From Phaeobacter sp. CECT 5382 (GTDB taxonomy: Bacteria > Pseudomonadota > Alphaproteobacteria > Rhodobacterales > Rhodobacteraceae): a stretch of DNA of 64,000 bases. The position numbers and the translations under genes are program-made. Shown piece after piece: positions 43,764 through 53,218 of the stretch (its first letter is position 1; the number at the start of each line of letters is the position of its first letter). The notes under the pieces were generated by a model. The model did not search any database, had not been told where the DNA came from, and was given only the letters and a program-made list of their open reading frames with translations. The DNA lies in NCBI RefSeq assembly GCF_001457775.1, contig NZ_CYSG01000002.1, forward strand, positions 248,001 through 312,000, written 5' to 3'.

Positions 43764-45134
43764 ATGAATGAGATCGAGTTGCTACAGGATGCTGACAAAC
43801 GGGCAGTTGGTTATGTCGCAGGTGTCGACAGTCGCCGGGTCTTTCCGGCCGCTGACGCCATTGCGGCGCTTACGGGTTTTGACGAACCGCTGCCTGCGCA
43901 GGGTCGGCCATCAGAGGAAACAGTTGCCCTGATGGATGACCTTGGCTCCCCTGCGACGGTGGTCAACAACGGGCCCAACTATTTTGGCTTTGTCATTGGT
44001 GCCTGTCTGCCGGTGGCTGCCGCAGCTGAACGGCTGTCGATTGCCTGGGATCAGTGTGCTTCGACCGAGGACGGCAGCCCGGCGGCCTATGCCATCGAAC
44101 GTCAGGCAGGCAAATGGCTGCTTGAGGTTCTGGATCTCCCCAGAGAAAGCGCGGTGGCCTTTGGTACCTCAGCCACGGCATGCGGGCTCAGCGCGCTGGC
44201 GGCGGCGCGGGCCGAACTTCTGGCGCGGCAGGGCTGGGATGTTGTGGGGGACGGGCTGCATGGCGCGCCCGAGGTGCGGGTGGTGGTTCCGGCCAGCACC
44301 CATGTGACCGTGCGCAAGGCGCTGCAGGTGCTAGGATTTGGCTGGAATCGGGTGATCAAGGCTCCGGTGGATGACAAGGGTCGGATTCTGCCGGATCAAC
44401 TGCCAGAGATGGATGCGAATACGCTGCTGATACTGCAGGCTGGCGAAGTGAACACCGGCGAGTTTGATAGTTTTGCCGAGATCATTCCGCGAGCCAAAGC
44501 GGCAGGGGCTTGGGTGCACGTGGATGGGGCTTTTGGCCTTTGGGCCCGCGCCGCACCTGATCTCAGGGGCCTGACTGCGGGGATCGAAGGCGCGGACAGC
44601 TGGACTACGGATGGCCACAAATGGCTCAACACGCCCTATGATGGGGCGATGGCGATATGTCGTGACCCACAGGCGCTGGCGCGGGTTATGAATAGTGATG
44701 CGGCCTATTCCAGTGCCTCGGCAGAGGCGCAAAAGAACCTGACGCTGGAGTTTTCCCGCCGCGCTCGTGGCATCCCGATCTGGGCGGCGTTGCGCAGTCT
44801 GGGCCGGGTTGGTGTGGCAGAAATGGTCACGCGCCACCACATCCAGGCAGAACGCATTGGCGATGCCCTGCGCGCGGCCGGGTTTGAGGTGCTCAATCGG
44901 GTGGTGCTCAATCAGGTTCTGGTGCGTGGCGCGAATGATACCGCAACGCAGTCGATCCTGAAACAAGTGCAAGAGAGCGGCACCTCATGGTTTGGCGGCA
45001 CCGTTTGGCAGGATCGCCCGGCCTTCCGTATCAGCCTGTCGTCGTTTCGTACCGAAGACAGGCATGTGGACCAGCTGGTCGACCTGCTGCACCGCATCGG
45101 ACCTATGGGCGATGGGGGCGAAGGCATGCGCTAG
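43764..45134 (+). CDS. Group II PLP-dependent decarboxylase
   Basis: This is a 456-residue fold-type I decarboxylase of the glutamate/aromatic-amino-acid type. The PLP Lys is in TDGHKWLNTPYDGAMAI, the Asp pairing with the PLP nitrogen in AWVHVDGAFGLWA, and the substrate Thr/Asn region in VVNNGPNYFGFVIGA. The substrate (amino acid or otherwise) cannot be fixed. It is divergent from the ArsR gene and overlaps tail-to-tail by four bases (CTAG) with a FAD oxidoreductase. Confidence 0.86.
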   Translation: MNEIELLQDADKRAVGYVAGVDSRRVFPAADAIAALTGFDEPLPAQGRPSEETVALMDDLGSPATVVNNGPNYFGFVIGACLPVAAAAERLSIAWDQCASTEDGSPAAYAIERQAGKWLLEVLDLPRESAVAFGTSATACGLSALAAARAELLARQGWDVVGDGLHGAPEVRVVVPASTHVTVRKALQVLGFGWNRVIKAPVDDKGRILPDQLPEMDANTLLILQAGEVNTGEFDSFAEIIPRAKAAGAWVHVDGAFGLWARAAPDLRGLTAGIEGADSWTTDGHKWLNTPYDGAMAICRDPQALARVMNSDAAYSSASAEAQKNLTLEFSRRARGIPIWAALRSLGRVGVAEMVTRHHIQAERIGDALRAAGFEVLNRVVLNQVLVRGANDTATQSILKQVQESGTSWFGGTVWQDRPAFRISLSSFRTEDRHVDQLVDLLHRIGPMGDGGEGMR

Positions 45135-46456
45135 GCGGACATCAGCGTTTCCCCCGCTAGCCCCTTCACACCCTGAGCCTGCAGCTTGGTGATCACGGCA
45201 TTGGTGTCCACCTGCTGCACCGTTGTTTCGTCGTGAATGACCTGGGCTGCCGCCACACCTGTCGCTTGCCCCATGGCCATGCATTGCGGCATGCCGCGCA
45301 CCGAGGCAAAGGCGACGGGATCCGCTGATAGAATGCGGCCGGCAAACATCAGGTTTTCGATCTTTCTGGGCACCAGCGCGCGGAAGGGCAGGGTGTAGTA
45401 GCTACCCGATGCGACAATGGCGTCGTGGCTCATCTCGTCCGAGCTGCGCATGACGTCGTCGATCGGGTTGTCACAACAGACGATGCCATCCGGGAATTTG
45501 GTGCCCTTTGCCAGATCGGTGCCGCTGATTTGGATCATACCTTCCAGTTTGCGAGTTTCTCGCACCCCGACGGTGGGGCCGAGATTGCTCATCCGGGCTG
45601 CTTCGAACCCGGGCACATCGCGGCATAGGAACTGCGCCATCTGCAGGCAGCGTCGGCGGCCTTCCTGCGTGGCGCGACTGACGGCCTGTGGGTCTGTGCC
45701 GTCAATACCGCGGATCACGACCGAATTGCAAAAGACAGTGTCGCGGTGAAACCCCTTCATCAGGTAGAGCTTGGACAGATCCTGGTGCAGGCGACCCTCG
45801 CTGATACCCTTGGCAGCCTGGCGCTGGAAATAAGGGTCTTCCTCAGCAAAGACTTGGTCCCAATTGGCGTTTTCCATGGAAAAGGTGAGGCTTACCCCCA
45901 TCATGTTGCCGCTGTCATCGCCGAGCCGGTAGGGCACTCCTGCCTTGGCAGAAATATCCCCATCGCCGGAACAGTCGATGACGATCTTTGGCGTGATCAC
46001 CTGCAGGCCGTGGCGATCACAGAATTCGATTCCGGCAATGCGACGCCCTTCCATGCGGGGTTTCAATGCCGTGGCATTGAGGCGCAGATCAACATTGGCC
46101 TCTTCCAGCATCTCGAACATCGTCAGGGTGGCAATGTCATGATCATACTGGATTTCCGGACCAAAATTCTCAAGCGCGCAGCTGCGTTTCTCCGCCGCAG
46201 GGGGCGACATGGCAGCCAGCCGGTCCGAAAGTTCCTGCATCAAGCCACCAATGATGGTGTCACAGGGGAAGGCGCCGCCCCAGGGCATGCCGGGACAAAA
46301 AGCCATAACGCCGCCGATCTTGGGGCCGGCCTCCAGCAGGCAGACAGAGAGACCCTGGCGACCGGCAGCAACAGCCGCGCCAAAGCCGGCGGTGCCGCCG
46401 CCAATTACCACGACATCTGTTGCGACATTTGCTGCACTCATTGTCTGTTTCGTCAT
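45131..46456 (-). CDS. FAD-dependent oxidoreductase (FAD_oxidored family)
   Basis: This is a 441-residue flavoprotein. The N-terminal FAD motif is VVVIGGGTAGFGAAVAAGRQGLSVCLLEAGPKIGG. Later segments include PKIVIDCSGDGDISAKAGVPYRLG and the C-terminal NLMFAGRILSADPVAFASVRGMPQCMAMGQATGVAAAQ. The family has few proven reactions. GGAG precedes the ATG at 46456. Convergence with the PLP decarboxylase suggests a shared pathway, but co-regulation is not shown. Confidence 0.86.
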   Translation of the reverse strand: MTKQTMSAANVATDVVVIGGGTAGFGAAVAAGRQGLSVCLLEAGPKIGGVMAFCPGMPWGGAFPCDTIIGGLMQELSDRLAAMSPPAAEKRSCALENFGPEIQYDHDIATLTMFEMLEEANVDLRLNATALKPRMEGRRIAGIEFCDRHGLQVITPKIVIDCSGDGDISAKAGVPYRLGDDSGNMMGVSLTFSMENANWDQVFAEEDPYFQRQAAKGISEGRLHQDLSKLYLMKGFHRDTVFCNSVVIRGIDGTDPQAVSRATQEGRRRCLQMAQFLCRDVPGFEAARMSNLGPTVGVRETRKLEGMIQISGTDLAKGTKFPDGIVCCDNPIDDVMRSSDEMSHDAIVASGSYYTLPFRALVPRKIENLMFAGRILSADPVAFASVRGMPQCMAMGQATGVAAAQVIHDETTVQQVDTNAVITKLQAQGVKGLAGETLMSA

Positions 46457-46609
46457 AGGTGCTCCGCCTGCATTGTGCCCACGCCAAAAGGTTGAATGAG
46501 CATACCATCTTGGTCTGGGCTTAAAGGCAAGCTGGTCGGAGTGCGACAGGCAAAAAGGTATACGCGACCTGCTCTCCTACGTCGTTACTGGTCGTTACTG
46601 GCGTTCGGT

Positions 46610-46861
46610 TCAGCTGTGTTTTGCGACCCGTGCGAGGGTCGCAGCCTCTGCTCTGTCCAGGCTTGCCAGTACCTTGTCCAAATTGTCGCCTCTGGTGCGG
46701 GCCTTACGCCAGACGGCACGGCAGGAGGCCGGGGACCAGGGCAGTTTTGCTGTCTGCATCCAATGACGCAATTCCTTTGGCAGGCTGTCATAGGCCGCCA
46801 TCGGGTCCTGATTTCGTTTGCGCCGTCTGAGAGCTGTCGCGCCAAGATTGCCGTTTGCCAT
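46610..46861 (-). CDS. DUF6525 family protein
   Basis: This is a very basic protein of 83 residues, beginning MANGNLGATALRRRKRNQDPMAAYDSLP and containing LPWSPASCRAVWRKA. It resembles a small family I know mainly from Rhodobacteraceae (DUF6525). The basic charge suggests nucleic acid or ribosome binding, but the role is unknown. It lies downstream of rpsO on the same strand, beyond the rpsO terminator. Confidence 0.75.
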   Translation of the reverse strand: MANGNLGATALRRRKRNQDPMAAYDSLPKELRHWMQTAKLPWSPASCRAVWRKARTRGDNLDKVLASLDRAEAATLARVAKHS

Positions 46862-46960
46862 CTGAGTTAAGCCTGTGAGTGTCAATTTGAATGGAGTACG
46901 TAATAACATTACACATACTTTCAACAAGCAGATTGTCCTCTAGGAACGGCAAGCGGGCAC

Positions 46961-46989
46961 AAAAAAACGTCCGCTCGGATGAGCGGACG
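46961..46989 (-). terminator. Rho-independent terminator of rpsO
   Basis: A perfect 9-bp stem CGTCCGCTC/GAGCGGACG with loop GGAT (46968-46989) is followed, on the minus strand, by seven Ts. It lies 28 bases beyond the rpsO stop. Confidence 0.92.
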
Positions 46990-47016
46990 TTTCTGGATCC
47001 TATTGGATCGAATGTC

Positions 47017-47286
47017 TTAGCGACGGATGCCAAGGCGTTTGATCAGGTCCTGGTAACGGGCCACATCTTTACCTTTGGTGTAGTCCAGCAGCTTACGACG
47101 CAGAGCAACCATTTTCAAAAGACCACGACGACCGTGGTTGTCTTTTTTGTGGGTTTTGAAGTGCTCGGTCAGGGTGTTGATGCGCGAGGTGAGGATAGCA
47201 ACCTGTACTTCGGGCGAACCGGTGTCGCCTTCTTTGGTTGCGAATTCTTTCATCAAGCGTGCTTTTTCTTCAGCTGTAATCGACAT
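47017..47286 (-). CDS. rpsO: 30S ribosomal protein S15
   Basis: This is an 89-residue S15 with the whole family pattern: [36 protein letters not shown], then [19 protein letters not shown] and the C-terminal LVRLR-like [10 protein letters not shown]. It binds 16S rRNA helices 20-22 and nucleates the 30S platform. AAAGGAGA precedes the ATG. Confidence 0.98.
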   Translation of the reverse strand: MSITAEEKARLMKEFATKEGDTGSPEVQVAILTSRINTLTEHFKTHKKDNHGRRGLLKMVALRRKLLDYTKGKDVARYQDLIKRLGIRR

Positions 47287-47540
47287 CGGGGTCTCCTTTA
47301 AAAGGTTAAAGTGATGGCACAGGCCGGGATGTCGTCCAGCGCAGGCCCATGGAGTAGTCACTGCCGCGAATCCAAGGCGGATAAGAGGCAGATGCGGGCG
47401 TATAGGCGGTTTGGACAGGAAAGGCAAAGAAGATCTGACAAAGCCCGCCTCGAAAGTAGATTTCGCCTGGGGTCAGTTCGTCTCAGGGTTAGGTCCAGCA
47501 CCAAGCGCAGAGTTGGATCCAGAGTTGGGTTTGGTACGGG

Positions 47541-48641
47541 TTAGCCAACGGGTAGTTTGGCCAAGGCGGCAGATGTCGTATCGATCAGGGCAATGTCGCC
47601 AATGCCAAGATCGGTCGCACCGGTCAGGCGCAATACTTCGCTGCCATTGACCCTGATAATCTGCTGGTCAGGGTCAATGGGGTCAGCCTCAATCGTGATT
47701 TCGGGTTCGTCCTCGTCTTCTGGTATCCAGAATACCACTAGCTGGTCTTCTTCGACGTCAAAATCTATCAGGGTTATCGCGTCTCCGCTCCCGGCCAGAT
47801 CCTCGCTCCAGATCACATCAGCGCCTGCCCCAGCGGTAACAATATCACCTGCTCCGGCCACGAGGGTGTCGTCCCCGTCGCCACCATTGAGATAGTCGGT
47901 TTCGGCGCCACCATCACTTCCCCAGACCAGGTCATTGCCCTCGCCGCCAAACAGGCTGTCCTGCCCCGCGCCGCCTTCAAGAGTGTCACTCCCCTGGTTG
48001 CCATGTAGGGCATCCGCACCTTCTGCCCCGCTCAACCGGTCATTTCCCTGCCCGCCATGGCCGACATCCGCACCAGAGCCACCCTGCAGAGTGTCATCGC
48101 CAAAGTGGCCAAACAGACTGTCGCCTCCTGCCCCACCGTCCAGCCAGTCGTTGCCATCTTCGCCGTGCAGGAGGTCATTACCGGCACCGCCAAGCAGGGT
48201 GTCGTGACCAGCCCCTCCGAAAAGAGTGTCCTGGTCGCCACCGCCATCGAGCAGATCCTCACCACCATAGCCGTTCATCTGGTCATCGCCGCCTGCCGCG
48301 AGGATTTCCTCGCCAAGATCCTGCCCGACCAGAATGTCGGCGGCATCAGTGCCGATCAGACTCTCGCCCTCAAAGCTCGGAAGGGCGCCGGTCTGATCAT
48401 CGACGCCTTCGGTGATGAAGTCGCAGATGCTCAGGCCATCCTCGTGGCCCTCGGCGGTTTCAGTCCTGTCAGAATCCAGGAATTCGTCTGCCGGAATGAT
48501 GTCGGTTCCGGCCTGGGCTGAATCGTCCAAATTGTCCTGGTCGTCGGCCTCATCCGAATCCGTTGCATCGCTGTCGCCGAAATCCAGCAATGCAGCACCA
48601 CCTATTCCCATGAGCCCCAGCAGGCCTGCAAACCACAACAT
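47541..48641 (-). CDS. RTX-type calcium-binding repeat protein
   Basis: This is a 366-residue acidic protein. An N-terminal hydrophobic segment (MLWFAGLLGLMGIGGAALLDF) suggests a membrane anchor or signal. An Asp/Glu-rich spacer follows. Residues ~85-280 hold about twenty nonapeptide GGxGxDxLx units (GGAGHDTLLGGAGNDLLHG) that bind Ca2+ as a parallel beta-roll. The C-terminal ~80 residues are non-repetitive. RTX proteins are usually exported by type I secretion, but no TolC, ABC or HlyD genes are seen here. Its biological role is unknown. Confidence 0.88.
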   Translation of the reverse strand: MLWFAGLLGLMGIGGAALLDFGDSDATDSDEADDQDNLDDSAQAGTDIIPADEFLDSDRTETAEGHEDGLSICDFITEGVDDQTGALPSFEGESLIGTDAADILVGQDLGEEILAAGGDDQMNGYGGEDLLDGGGDQDTLFGGAGHDTLLGGAGNDLLHGEDGNDWLDGGAGGDSLFGHFGDDTLQGGSGADVGHGGQGNDRLSGAEGADALHGNQGSDTLEGGAGQDSLFGGEGNDLVWGSDGGAETDYLNGGDGDDTLVAGAGDIVTAGAGADVIWSEDLAGSGDAITLIDFDVEEDQLVVFWIPEDEDEPEITIEADPIDPDQQIIRVNGSEVLRLTGATDLGIGDIALIDTTSAALAKLPVG

Positions 48642-48803
48642 GGCATACCCTCAAACAAACACAGAGCTAGCCTGCAGGGGCAGGCTAGCTGGTGCACAGT
48701 CTGCCATATGAACCTTTATTGTTTCCAAACAAACCGGGAACATCAGCGGTTGGGTTTTGTCGGGGTGGTTTCAATGGCTTGGGCAGCGCAAGCCGAGACT
48801 ACG

Positions 48804-49325
48804 TCAGTCTGGCGAGCCGCAAACCCATTCTGCGGGGGCCTGGCTGTAGGCGATATAGAGCGGATGTTTCGGGTGGCCCGCCTTGCTCAGCCCGAGGTGA
48901 TGCAAGGGTCTACCACTGCCCCGCAACAGTTTTTCGATCGCCGGACCTTGCTGGCGATGTTCTCCATGGGTGCCCCAGGCGCAGATCACCATATCGGCCC
49001 AGTCGAGACCGGCGAGGATGGCGGCGCGATTATCCGGGCCTTCCGGCTCAGCGGCCGCCCGCATTACCCGTGGGTCCGTTGCGCGGATGGCAAATATATT
49101 GGTTGCCTGAAAGCCGCCAAATCCCAAGGCCCGCGCGCGACGCTCACAGCGTTCGATGGTGGGATCGTTCTGTACCTCGGTTGCTTTGGAGGGGTTCAGC
49201 ATCACAAACATCACCTTTTGCGCATCCGGCTCCCAGACCCGGGTGAGACTATAGCGATAGGTCTCGCAGTCGGAATAGACAGCGGTGGAGGGCGCGTCGC
49301 CCTTGGTATGGCTGCGGGTGATCAT
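48804..49325 (-). CDS. DUF1643 domain-containing protein
   Basis: This is a 173-residue protein recognised from RYSLTRVWEPDAQKVMFVMLNPSKATEVQNDPTIERCERRARALGFGGFQATNIFAIRATDP. The function is unknown, and no catalytic site is established for the family. It lies downstream of truB on the same strand, 74 bases on. Confidence 0.88.
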   Translation of the reverse strand: MITRSHTKGDAPSTAVYSDCETYRYSLTRVWEPDAQKVMFVMLNPSKATEVQNDPTIERCERRARALGFGGFQATNIFAIRATDPRVMRAAAEPEGPDNRAAILAGLDWADMVICAWGTHGEHRQQGPAIEKLLRGSGRPLHHLGLSKAGHPKHPLYIAYSQAPAEWVCGSPD

Positions 49326-49399
49326 GGGCTAGTCCTGCCAGTCCCTGACTTTACTGGCAAGTCCCGCTCAACAGCGGATCTTGCCGAAAAGAGGCGGTA

Positions 49400-50308
49400 T
49401 TATTGCACAAAAACCCGACTGGGGTGCAGCTCGCCAGCCTTATAGATGCCCACGGCAACCGCCTTGCCGTCATAGGAGGCCCAGGCCTCGTCGCCGTATT
49501 CTACCGTTGCGGCCAGCACCATGCCGGGGTTGCCATTGCGCAGGCGCACAGCTCCTTCGGCGGTGCATTTCAGCTCTGGCAGATCGGCCAGCCCTTCTTC
49601 GAGGGGGCGCAGATGGGTGTCCAGTTCGGGGGTGCGCTCCATGCGCAAGACTTCGTCCAGGGTCAGGCCATCGGCGGCATCAAAGGGGCCGGACCAGATC
49701 CGGCGCAGCTCTTTGACGTGGCCAAAGCAGCCAAGCGCCGCGCCGAGATCCCGGGCGATCGAGCGGACATAGCCGCCTTTGCCGCAGGTCATTTCCAGAA
49801 CCACGTGATCTGCGTCGGGGCGATCCACCAGAACCAGCTCCTCGACCCACAAAGGCCGGGCTGCGATCTCGAAATCTTCGTCGCCATCGCGGGCCAGTTT
49901 ATAGGCGCGCTGCCCGTCGATCTTCACCGCCGAGAATTTTGGCGGCACCTGCTGTATGTCGCCAACAAAAGCCGACAGCGCCTCTTTGATTTCGTCATCA
50001 CTGGGGCGCGCATCGCTTTGCGCAATCACTTCGCCTTCGGCATCGTCGGTATTGGTCGCCTGTCCCAGCCGCACCGTAAAGGTATAAGCCTTCAATGCGT
50101 CGGTGATATAAGGAACGGTCTTGGTGGCTTCGCCCAGGGCGATGGCCAGAACGCCGGTCGCTTCGGGGTCAAGTGTGCCTGCATGGCCGGCTTTCTTGGC
50201 TTCAAGCGCCCAACGGACCTTGTTGACGACGGCCGTAGAGGTCAGCCCGGCGGGTTTGTCCACCACCAACCAGCCAGAAATATCGCGGCCTTTGCGTTTG
50301 CGTGCCAT
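49400..50308 (-). CDS. truB: tRNA pseudouridine(55) synthase TruB
   Basis: This is a 302-residue synthase. Motif I is [22 protein letters not shown], the catalytic Asp47 is in [15 protein letters not shown], and [20 protein letters not shown] forms the binding region. A PUA-like C-terminal part completes the protein. It makes Psi55 in the T-loop of all elongator tRNAs. GGGGAA precedes the ATG at 50308. It is one gene of the rbfA-truB-rpsO group, here with a glycosidase gene between truB and rbfA. Confidence 0.95.
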   Translation of the reverse strand: MARKRKGRDISGWLVVDKPAGLTSTAVVNKVRWALEAKKAGHAGTLDPEATGVLAIALGEATKTVPYITDALKAYTFTVRLGQATNTDDAEGEVIAQSDARPSDDEIKEALSAFVGDIQQVPPKFSAVKIDGQRAYKLARDGDEDFEIAARPLWVEELVLVDRPDADHVVLEMTCGKGGYVRSIARDLGAALGCFGHVKELRRIWSGPFDAADGLTLDEVLRMERTPELDTHLRPLEEGLADLPELKCTAEGAVRLRNGNPGMVLAATVEYGDEAWASYDGKAVAVGIYKAGELHPSRVFVQ

Positions 50309-50413
50309 GTCGTTCCCCAAATTCAAGTGAGGCGCGCGGCCTAGCCCACGGGGGCAGCCCTGTCAATTCCGCTTGCAGGTTTTACCGCGACTGCGGTCGC
50401 GCGCCGAATTGGA

Positions 50414-51154
50414 TCAGGGTTTGTCTGCGGTGACGCCGACAACCGGCCCCATCATGAAACCGGCATCACTACGACCCAGCTGTGGTGCGTGCAGGCGTGA
50501 AATATTGCCATCAAAATACAGCGCATTGGGCAGTTTCAGGTGGTCACGAAACAGGCTGCCGAACTGGTGAAAGGTCACCGCATTGCGCGAGATGGCAAAG
50601 ACCACCCTGGTGCCATCGGTCGAGGTGCCGACGCCGTTGCGAATATAGTAGGAGGTCGAATCGGGCAAAAACCGAGGATGCAATTCGCCGTCGATTACCA
50701 ACATCGGTCCGGACTGGGTGGCAGAGGTGCAGCGGGTGCCGCTGTCGCGAAAGGCCAGAGTTTCAATCACATCGGCGCGGCTATCCCGCAGGCAGAACAC
50801 CCCATTGGGCAACAGGCCAAAGTTGCCGGGCCCCGCATTGGGGATCAGCCGCATCTCTTCCTGGCCGTCTTCGACATATAATCCGACGGGTGCGCGATTG
50901 GCGTGATACATGCCGGCATTGGTGGCAAAAACCAGCTCTTTGCCTTCAGCTGCAAGGGCGTCCTCGATGTTGAAAAAATGACCGAGGATCTCGCCATTGT
51001 CGTCACGCAAAAACAGGCGCAGCTGTTCTTGTTGGGCGTCCACTTCGCATAGGGTATAGCGATTGCCTTCATAGGCGATATTGCTGCACTCCACCGCCCC
51101 AACCGCTGGGGCCACCCAAAGGGTCGCCAGCAGGATCAGGGCGCTGCGGATCAA
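50414..51154 (-). CDS. Phosphodiester glycosidase (NAGPA-type) domain protein
   Basis: This is a 246-residue exported protein. A signal peptide ([20 protein letters not shown]) precedes the NAGPA fold, visible in [39 protein letters not shown] and [19 protein letters not shown]. The family hydrolyses phosphodiester-linked sugars; mammalian members uncover mannose-6-phosphate. It probably acts in the periplasm. Its start overlaps the rbfA stop by four bases, so it belongs to the rbfA operon. Confidence 0.86.
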   Translation of the reverse strand: MIRSALILLATLWVAPAVGAVECSNIAYEGNRYTLCEVDAQQEQLRLFLRDDNGEILGHFFNIEDALAAEGKELVFATNAGMYHANRAPVGLYVEDGQEEMRLIPNAGPGNFGLLPNGVFCLRDSRADVIETLAFRDSGTRCTSATQSGPMLVIDGELHPRFLPDSTSYYIRNGVGTSTDGTRVVFAISRNAVTFHQFGSLFRDHLKLPNALYFDGNISRLHAPQLGRSDAGFMMGPVVGVTADKP

Positions 51155-51546
51155 TCCTCAAGATCGCGGCGCACCGCGTCCTGTTCCAGCATCGCTTTTG
51201 TGGCATCCATCTGGTCATAGGTGAGATCCAGCTGGAAGCGCAGGTCCGGCGCAAATTTCATGCCCAGCTTTTTGCCGGCCAGATGCCGCAGCTCGCCCTT
51301 ATTGCGTGCCAGCAGCTTGAGCAGGTCCTCCTGGCCCTTGCCGCCCAGAGGCAGCACATAGGCGGTTGCGATACGCAAATCAGGAGTTACGCGAACCTCG
51401 CCGACGGTGATCGACATGCGGTTCAGCTCTGGATCGTGCAAATCACCACGGGTGAGCACTTCGGACAGGGTCCGGCGGATCAGCTCGCCGACGCGCAGCT
51501 GCCGTTGGGAGGGGCCGCGCCCCTCAGAGGAATTGTTCTTTGCCAT
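51151..51546 (-). CDS. rbfA: 30S ribosome-binding factor RbfA
   Basis: This is a 131-residue KH-like factor with [55 protein letters not shown] and the C-terminal [12 protein letters not shown]. It assists 16S 5'-end maturation and cold adaptation by binding the 30S subunit. The gene is divergent from dapB and overlaps the phosphodiester glycosidase gene. Confidence 0.95.
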   Translation of the reverse strand: MAKNNSSEGRGPSQRQLRVGELIRRTLSEVLTRGDLHDPELNRMSITVGEVRVTPDLRIATAYVLPLGGKGQEDLLKLLARNKGELRHLAGKKLGMKFAPDLRFQLDLTYDQMDATKAMLEQDAVRRDLED

Positions 51547-51656
51547 AACTTGGATCTATGCCGAAACCAGCCCTTTGCCAAGTCATCGCCAAGCAGGTAG
51601 GACAAATCCAGCAAAAACTTCATAAGCAGGCTTTGAACAGAGGTGAGGATCAGGCG

Positions 51657-52466
51657 ATGAGCGAAACACCGGGTATCGTGATTACAGGGGCATCAGGCCG
51701 CATGGGGCAGATGCTGATCAAAACCGTTCTGGACAGCGACAAAGCACGACTTGTCGGTGCGGTGGAGCGCAGCGGTCATGCCTGGGTCGGGCAGGATCTC
51801 GGGGTTGTGATGGGCGGCAGCGCCATTGGGGTTGTGGTTACGGATGACCCGTTGGAGGCCTTTGCGAAAGCACAGGCGGTGATTGACTTTACCTCGCCCG
51901 AGGCGACGATCGCCTTTTCCAAACTCGCCGCGCAGGCCCGTGCTGTACATGTGATTGGCACCACCGGTATGACAGAGGAACAGATCGCTCAGCTGGAGCC
52001 CGCCGCGCGCCATGCGGTGATCGTGCGGGCCGGCAATATGAGCCTCGGCGTGAACCTCTTGGTGCAGCTGACCAAGAAGGTCGCGGCTGCGCTGGACGAA
52101 GATTTCGACATCGAGGTGATCGAGGCCCATCACAATAAGAAGGTCGATGCCCCCTCCGGCACTGCGCTGATGTTGGGAGAGGCCGCCGCCGAAGGACGTG
52201 GCGTGAAGCTGTCGGAGGTTTCCGATTCGGGGCGCGATGGCATCACAGGCGCGCGCAGGCGTGGTGATATCGGCTTTAGCGCCATTCGTGGCGGCGATAT
52301 TGTTGGCGAACATGATGTGCTGTTTGCCGCCGCTGGAGAGCGTATCGTGCTGCGCCATATGGCGACGGATCGCGCCATCTTTGCCCGTGGGGCGCTCAAG
52401 GCAGCACTGTGGGGACAGGACAAGTCTCCCGGTGAATATGACATGATGGATGTTCTGGGGCTCTAG
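51657..52466 (+). CDS. dapB: 4-Hydroxy-tetrahydrodipicolinate reductase
   Basis: This is a 269-residue reductase of lysine and meso-diaminopimelate biosynthesis. The NAD(P)H loop is [14 protein letters not shown]. The active-site segment [17 protein letters not shown] has the catalytic His-His and Lys. [17 protein letters not shown] closes the domain. The start at 51657 is supported by AGGTGAGGA upstream. The lysine-pathway aminotransferase candidate lies at 6.9 kb. Confidence 0.95.
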   Translation: MSETPGIVITGASGRMGQMLIKTVLDSDKARLVGAVERSGHAWVGQDLGVVMGGSAIGVVVTDDPLEAFAKAQAVIDFTSPEATIAFSKLAAQARAVHVIGTTGMTEEQIAQLEPAARHAVIVRAGNMSLGVNLLVQLTKKVAAALDEDFDIEVIEAHHNKKVDAPSGTALMLGEAAAEGRGVKLSEVSDSGRDGITGARRRGDIGFSAIRGGDIVGEHDVLFAAAGERIVLRHMATDRAIFARGALKAALWGQDKSPGEYDMMDVLGL

Positions 52467-52541
52467 CGCGCCCACAGGAGCTAGTCTGGACCCAGTCGGG
52501 ACCCTGCCATTTGATCTGCCTGCTGATCTGATAGGTTTGAC

Positions 52542-52874
52542 TTACAGGTCAGCGGTCTCGTTAAACCCTTCGAAGCCTTGGGTGGTCTCGACCACCGAGG
52601 CTTCGAAATGCGCAATCAGTGGCATCACATGGGGTTCGACCTCTTTGGCCCAGACGGGTCCGCTATAAAAGGCCTCTTTGACGCTGTCGCGGTGCTCCAG
52701 GCTATCAAAGGCGCGCATCCAATGTACCTTGTCTGGGTCTTCCAGGTCGCGCATCGGGCCAAAGACCCGCATGCCAGCATCACGCAGGGCGGTGCGGTTG
52801 ACCTCCTCAAAGAACCGGATAAAGGCCTCTCGCTGACCGGGGTGCAGGGTGTAGCGGCGAATTTCAAGAATCAT
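52542..52874 (-). CDS. NIPSNAP family protein
   Basis: This is a 110-residue ferredoxin-like dimeric alpha/beta barrel. It has the NIPSNAP start MILEIRRYTLHPGQREAFIRFFEEVN and DPDKVHWMRAFDSLEHRDSVKEAFYSGPVW. The function in bacteria is not known. It lies 21 bases after the SDHAF4-like gene on the same strand. Confidence 0.85.
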   Translation of the reverse strand: MILEIRRYTLHPGQREAFIRFFEEVNRTALRDAGMRVFGPMRDLEDPDKVHWMRAFDSLEHRDSVKEAFYSGPVWAKEVEPHVMPLIAHFEASVVETTQGFEGFNETADL

Positions 52875-52895
52875 GCGGTCTGGGGCTTTCGTCTG

Positions 52896-53105
52896 TTAGA
52901 AATCGACGGCGATGCCTTTTTTCTCCCAGTCGCCATAGCGGGCCGGATCCAACCCATCACGGCCACCCAACTCAACCGGTGGCTTTGCCTTGGTGGCAGC
53001 TTCCTTGCGGCGGGCTGCGGCTTCGGCCAGGGCGCGCTGGGCGGCGGGCGGCAGATCCTGACTATTCTCTGGTACCGTTTGTGGGCTTTGGCTGTCATCG
53101 CTCAT
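52896..53105 (-). CDS. DUF1674 / SDHAF4-like succinate dehydrogenase assembly factor
   Basis: This is a 69-residue protein. Its C-terminal signature GGRDGLDPARYGDWEKKGIAVDF is that of the mitochondrial assembly factor SDHAF4 (which ends PTRFGDWEKKG-DF). The eukaryotic protein binds flavinylated SdhA and promotes complex II assembly. A bacterial role is inferred. The N-terminal part is low-complexity (Gln, Ala, Lys). The start is at 53105; an upstream extension is not conserved-looking. Confidence 0.8.
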   Translation of the reverse strand: MSDDSQSPQTVPENSQDLPPAAQRALAEAAARRKEAATKAKPPVELGGRDGLDPARYGDWEKKGIAVDF

Positions 53106-53218
53106 GGCGGGTTCCTTTATGTTGCGGCCATGATATACGCCCTCCCTTGGTGGGGGCAAGCCACCCGGGTACCGCAGGTCTGACCAGCCGGGTGCACGTC
53201 ATGTTAAGGAGAGCAGCA

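Noticed and set aside
47900-48300. Regular repeats that might be a CRISPR array
   Set aside because: The period is ~27 bases and codes for RTX nonapeptides in one continuous frame. There are no identical repeats separated by unique spacers.
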